A stretch of 8,598 bases of DNA from an uncultured Lachnospiraceae bacterium. Lineage in GTDB: Bacteria; Bacillota; Clostridia; Lachnospirales; Lachnospiraceae. Positions 7,901 through 8,598 of the stretch are shown here, one piece after another. A program made the position numbers and the translations under genes. A model generated the notes under the pieces. The model made no database searches, was not told the DNA's origin, and was given only the letters and a program-made list of their open reading frames with translations. The DNA is taken from NCBI GenBank assembly GCA_902803245.1, contig CADCPJ010000004.1, positions 1-8,598 on the forward strand, given 5' to 3'. Position 1 is the first letter of the stretch; each line of letters opens with the position of its first letter.

Positions 7901-8598
7901 CATGGCGATCTGTTCGGCCATCTCCTCCGCGCTGATCTGCTCGGGAGTCTTATATGGTATGGACTCGTCCAGTTTGACTTCCGTCCCGGATTCGACCTTT
8001 TTTCCGTCCTCTTCCTCGGACTTCTCTTCTTCCCCGCTCTCTTCCGCTTTCTCCTCGGCCTCCCCGGCGTCCGGGTTTTCCTCGTCTTCCTCACCGGCCG
8101 TTCGCCCGGGGGCGCTCTCCTCCCCGTCTTCCACCGCTTCCGGTTCTTCGCCCGTCACGTCCTCGTCCGGTCCGGCGCTGTCGGCATTCTCCTCGTCGTT
8201 TCCTGTGTCCGCGGTTTCCTCGAATCCCTCCTCCACGGAGTCAAGGAGTTCCTCTTCGCCATAGAAGGCGGCATCCGACCCGTCTGCCGGCGGGAGGGAT
8301 TCTGTCCCTGATTCGAAAGAAGCCTGTATATCTCCTGAACTGCCCTCATCGAATGCGGACGGCACGTCTTCGGCACCTGCCTCGCTCTGCCCGGCAGATG
8401 ACGTATCCTCGCTCATGGATGTGTTGTCTTCGGCCCCAGCTCCGCCCCCGTCACCGGCCGAACCGCCGTCGGCCTCCCCGGGGTCTTCCCCTTCCGATTC
8501 GTCCTCAGCAGTGTCAGTGTCAAAAGCGGCAGCCTGCCCCTCCTCAGCCGCCTCAGGCGAAACAGAGGTCACAGAAGCTGTGGCCGTCCCTCCAAGCA
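4946..8598 (-). CDS. Large secreted multi-domain peptidoglycan hydrolase (SH3b, NlpC/P60, glucosaminidase, SleB-like); 5' end outside window
   Basis: Predicted exported cell-wall hydrolase of over 1216 residues, open at the right edge. Residues are numbered from GTG 8572, an internal codon. The frame upstream of it reads LGGTATAS, like the end of a signal peptide. Order: acidic low-complexity stretch (1-200); charged coiled coil (about 209-262); SH3b domain (about 302-362, VNIREAKSDGARVIG); NlpC/P60 endopeptidase (about 413-533) with Cys445 in DCSGF, His495 and Asn507 where His is usual; glucosaminidase/FlgJ-type domain (about 548-724) with Glu601 in ESGW, NNILGM, and YATNPNYQSNI; acidic linker with short repeats (about 736-980); SleB/Hydrolase_2-like domain (about 985-1110) with Glu1007, VMNR (1022-1025) and IGANYYF; acidic tail to 1208. 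Known families cut stem peptides, glycan strands and (SleB) act as lytic transglycosylases. The role may be daughter-cell separation, wall turnover or spore-related; the sequence does not decide. Domain calls are by motif only. Confidence 0.9.
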   Translation of the reverse strand, partial: LGGTATASVTSVSPEAAEEGQAAAFDTDTAEDESEGEDPGEADGGSAGDGGGAGAEDNTSMSEDTSSAGQSEAGAEDVPSAFDEGSSGDIQASFESGTESLPPADGSDAAFYGEEELLDSVEEGFEETADTGNDEENADSAGPDEDVTGEEPEAVEDGEESAPGRTAGEEDEENPDAGEAEEKAEESGEEEKSEEEDGKKVESGTEVKLDESIPYKTPEQISAEEMAEQIAMRKAAELERKREETETIRAEAQEAEERAKKAELEAQAARRYSYAGASRAYYSGTYFVTSAQKRLALNVGFKTVEKRPAMAAGGETVNIREAKSDGARVIGILDGKDVCYLLSDENDGSGWVYVESGEVRGFAPASSLKSGADVSEYVSETGENAVTTAEQLVDPLENTAYRFSLNTTKDVTSIIQALGTATVNRQAMLSFGLQFLGNPYVWGGESLTTGCDCSGFTQQVYAQFGISLPRTSYEQAEVGVKIPAEEALPGDLLFYARDGVVYHVLMYMGDGKAVNASSSATGIIVSDVDYSKVCWGCRYISDSGAVSASVAPEISSTQASALQAIGQMAYEGDAAAQEAIIEALAQASLKEWKTYGFCRSVIIAQAIEESGWLSFGSSAAGIQATDNNILGMNEDLNNSTWASPWGGKAATRLVPQYAGGENVYNFESMRLYDDMEGCMEDYAAFKVGLHPDLIGETDVDHVIAVGLKGYATNPNYQSNIRSLIDRFNLTRFDTEETAAVRLELPEEKADEVEVLILPEELVYGEEAAAPTDGFVDENETAESSVGETENEGNTENAENGETSSADSGVLIIEENAGEDASTGTEDDESGVEILYTWVDVESDSDEDDRDILLETVVAPSELDGDREEEEEEEAPKAPEVPKAPEVPEFVPEKANVVPPSDGPYEEGTEEEEPGTPAGEEGEPEAPDGGEGEPETPDGGAEQGHSPYAGEGDGAESTAEDPDLSEEQPLKPKSRDTGDSGTVFETTARSASGVRLDLTDYTEDQMELIWAVVAQEDDTSYDGALAVISSVMNRADVNYGGFGNTAFDQLTAESQYACSADVEDPLYYERRLNGNVPDFVKQAVTDCLKNGIRNNAYTSFRPADYIDGSVQIGANYYFFETAGNAAEAIRNMSDVIGEAAEEVESTAEVVPDGIYDQEDLPDAYYLPNDFVEEAGEEAEVLYVGEPEDEGDEAEEVFYSGIDDDGYVLLNAVPDYDR
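5781..5870 (-). repeat. Three tandem 30-bp units coding a Pro/Glu/Gly decapeptide
   Basis: Units lie at 5781-5810, 5811-5840 and 5841-5870. They encode GEGEPETPDG, EEGEPEAPDG and EEEEPGTPAG (residues 901-930 of the hydrolase). The first two differ at few bases and the third is more diverged. The unit is a whole number of codons, so gain or loss keeps the frame. It lies in the acidic linker between the glucosaminidase and SleB-like domains. Confidence 0.85.
5940..5975 (-). repeat. Two exact 18-bp tandem copies (KAPEVP-type repeat)
   Basis: The 18-bp unit at 5940-5957 is repeated exactly at 5958-5975, with a degenerate part-copy on the left. It encodes Ala-Pro-Glu-Val-Pro-Lys-type hexapeptides (APKAPEVPKAPEVPEF, residues 866-881) directly after a run of seven Glu (859-865). 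A Pro-rich spacer of this sort is typical of rigid wall-spanning linkers. That role is inferred. Confidence 0.85.

Noticed and set aside
8570..8572. GTG as the start of the hydrolase
   Set aside because: No well-placed Shine-Dalgarno, and the frame upstream is open with signal-peptide-like residues.

Overview
The window is moderately GC-rich and read almost entirely from the minus strand. It holds three coding regions. In transcription order these are the 3' part of a very large secreted peptidoglycan hydrolase (8598-4946, its 5' end beyond the window), a complete isoleucyl-tRNA synthetase of the long 'type 2' class (ileS, 4732-1463), and the first ~60% of a glycogen phosphorylase (glgP, ~1460 to the left edge). 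The long antisense frames on the plus strand are shadows of these genes. There is no mobile element, tRNA, rRNA or CRISPR array. The only non-coding stretch is 4733-4945.

Strong AGGAGG-type ribosome binding sites, a SleB/Hydrolase_2 domain next to NlpC/P60 and SH3 domains, and the style of GlgP and IleRS suggest a Gram-positive anaerobe of the Clostridia, perhaps Lachnospiraceae-like. This is inference, since no taxonomic marker was compared.

The hydrolase carries three different catalytic modules on one chain. They are an NlpC/P60 endopeptidase (stem peptides), a FlgJ/glucosaminidase-type domain (glycan strand) and a SleB-type domain (glycan strand, lytic transglycosylase in known members). 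They are preceded by an acidic low-complexity stretch, a coiled coil and an SH3b domain. A 245-residue acidic linker containing tandem repeats separates the second and third modules. The gene ends in a strong hairpin terminator with a UUCG loop.

ileS then has its own sigma-A-like promoter and a leader of about 74 nt that is too short for a T-box, with a 7-bp hairpin just upstream of the Shine-Dalgarno. Its stop codon overlaps the glgP reading frame (ATGA), and the last ileS codons form the glgP Shine-Dalgarno. The two genes are therefore probably co-transcribed and translationally coupled, an unusual pairing of tRNA charging with storage-glycogen breakdown.
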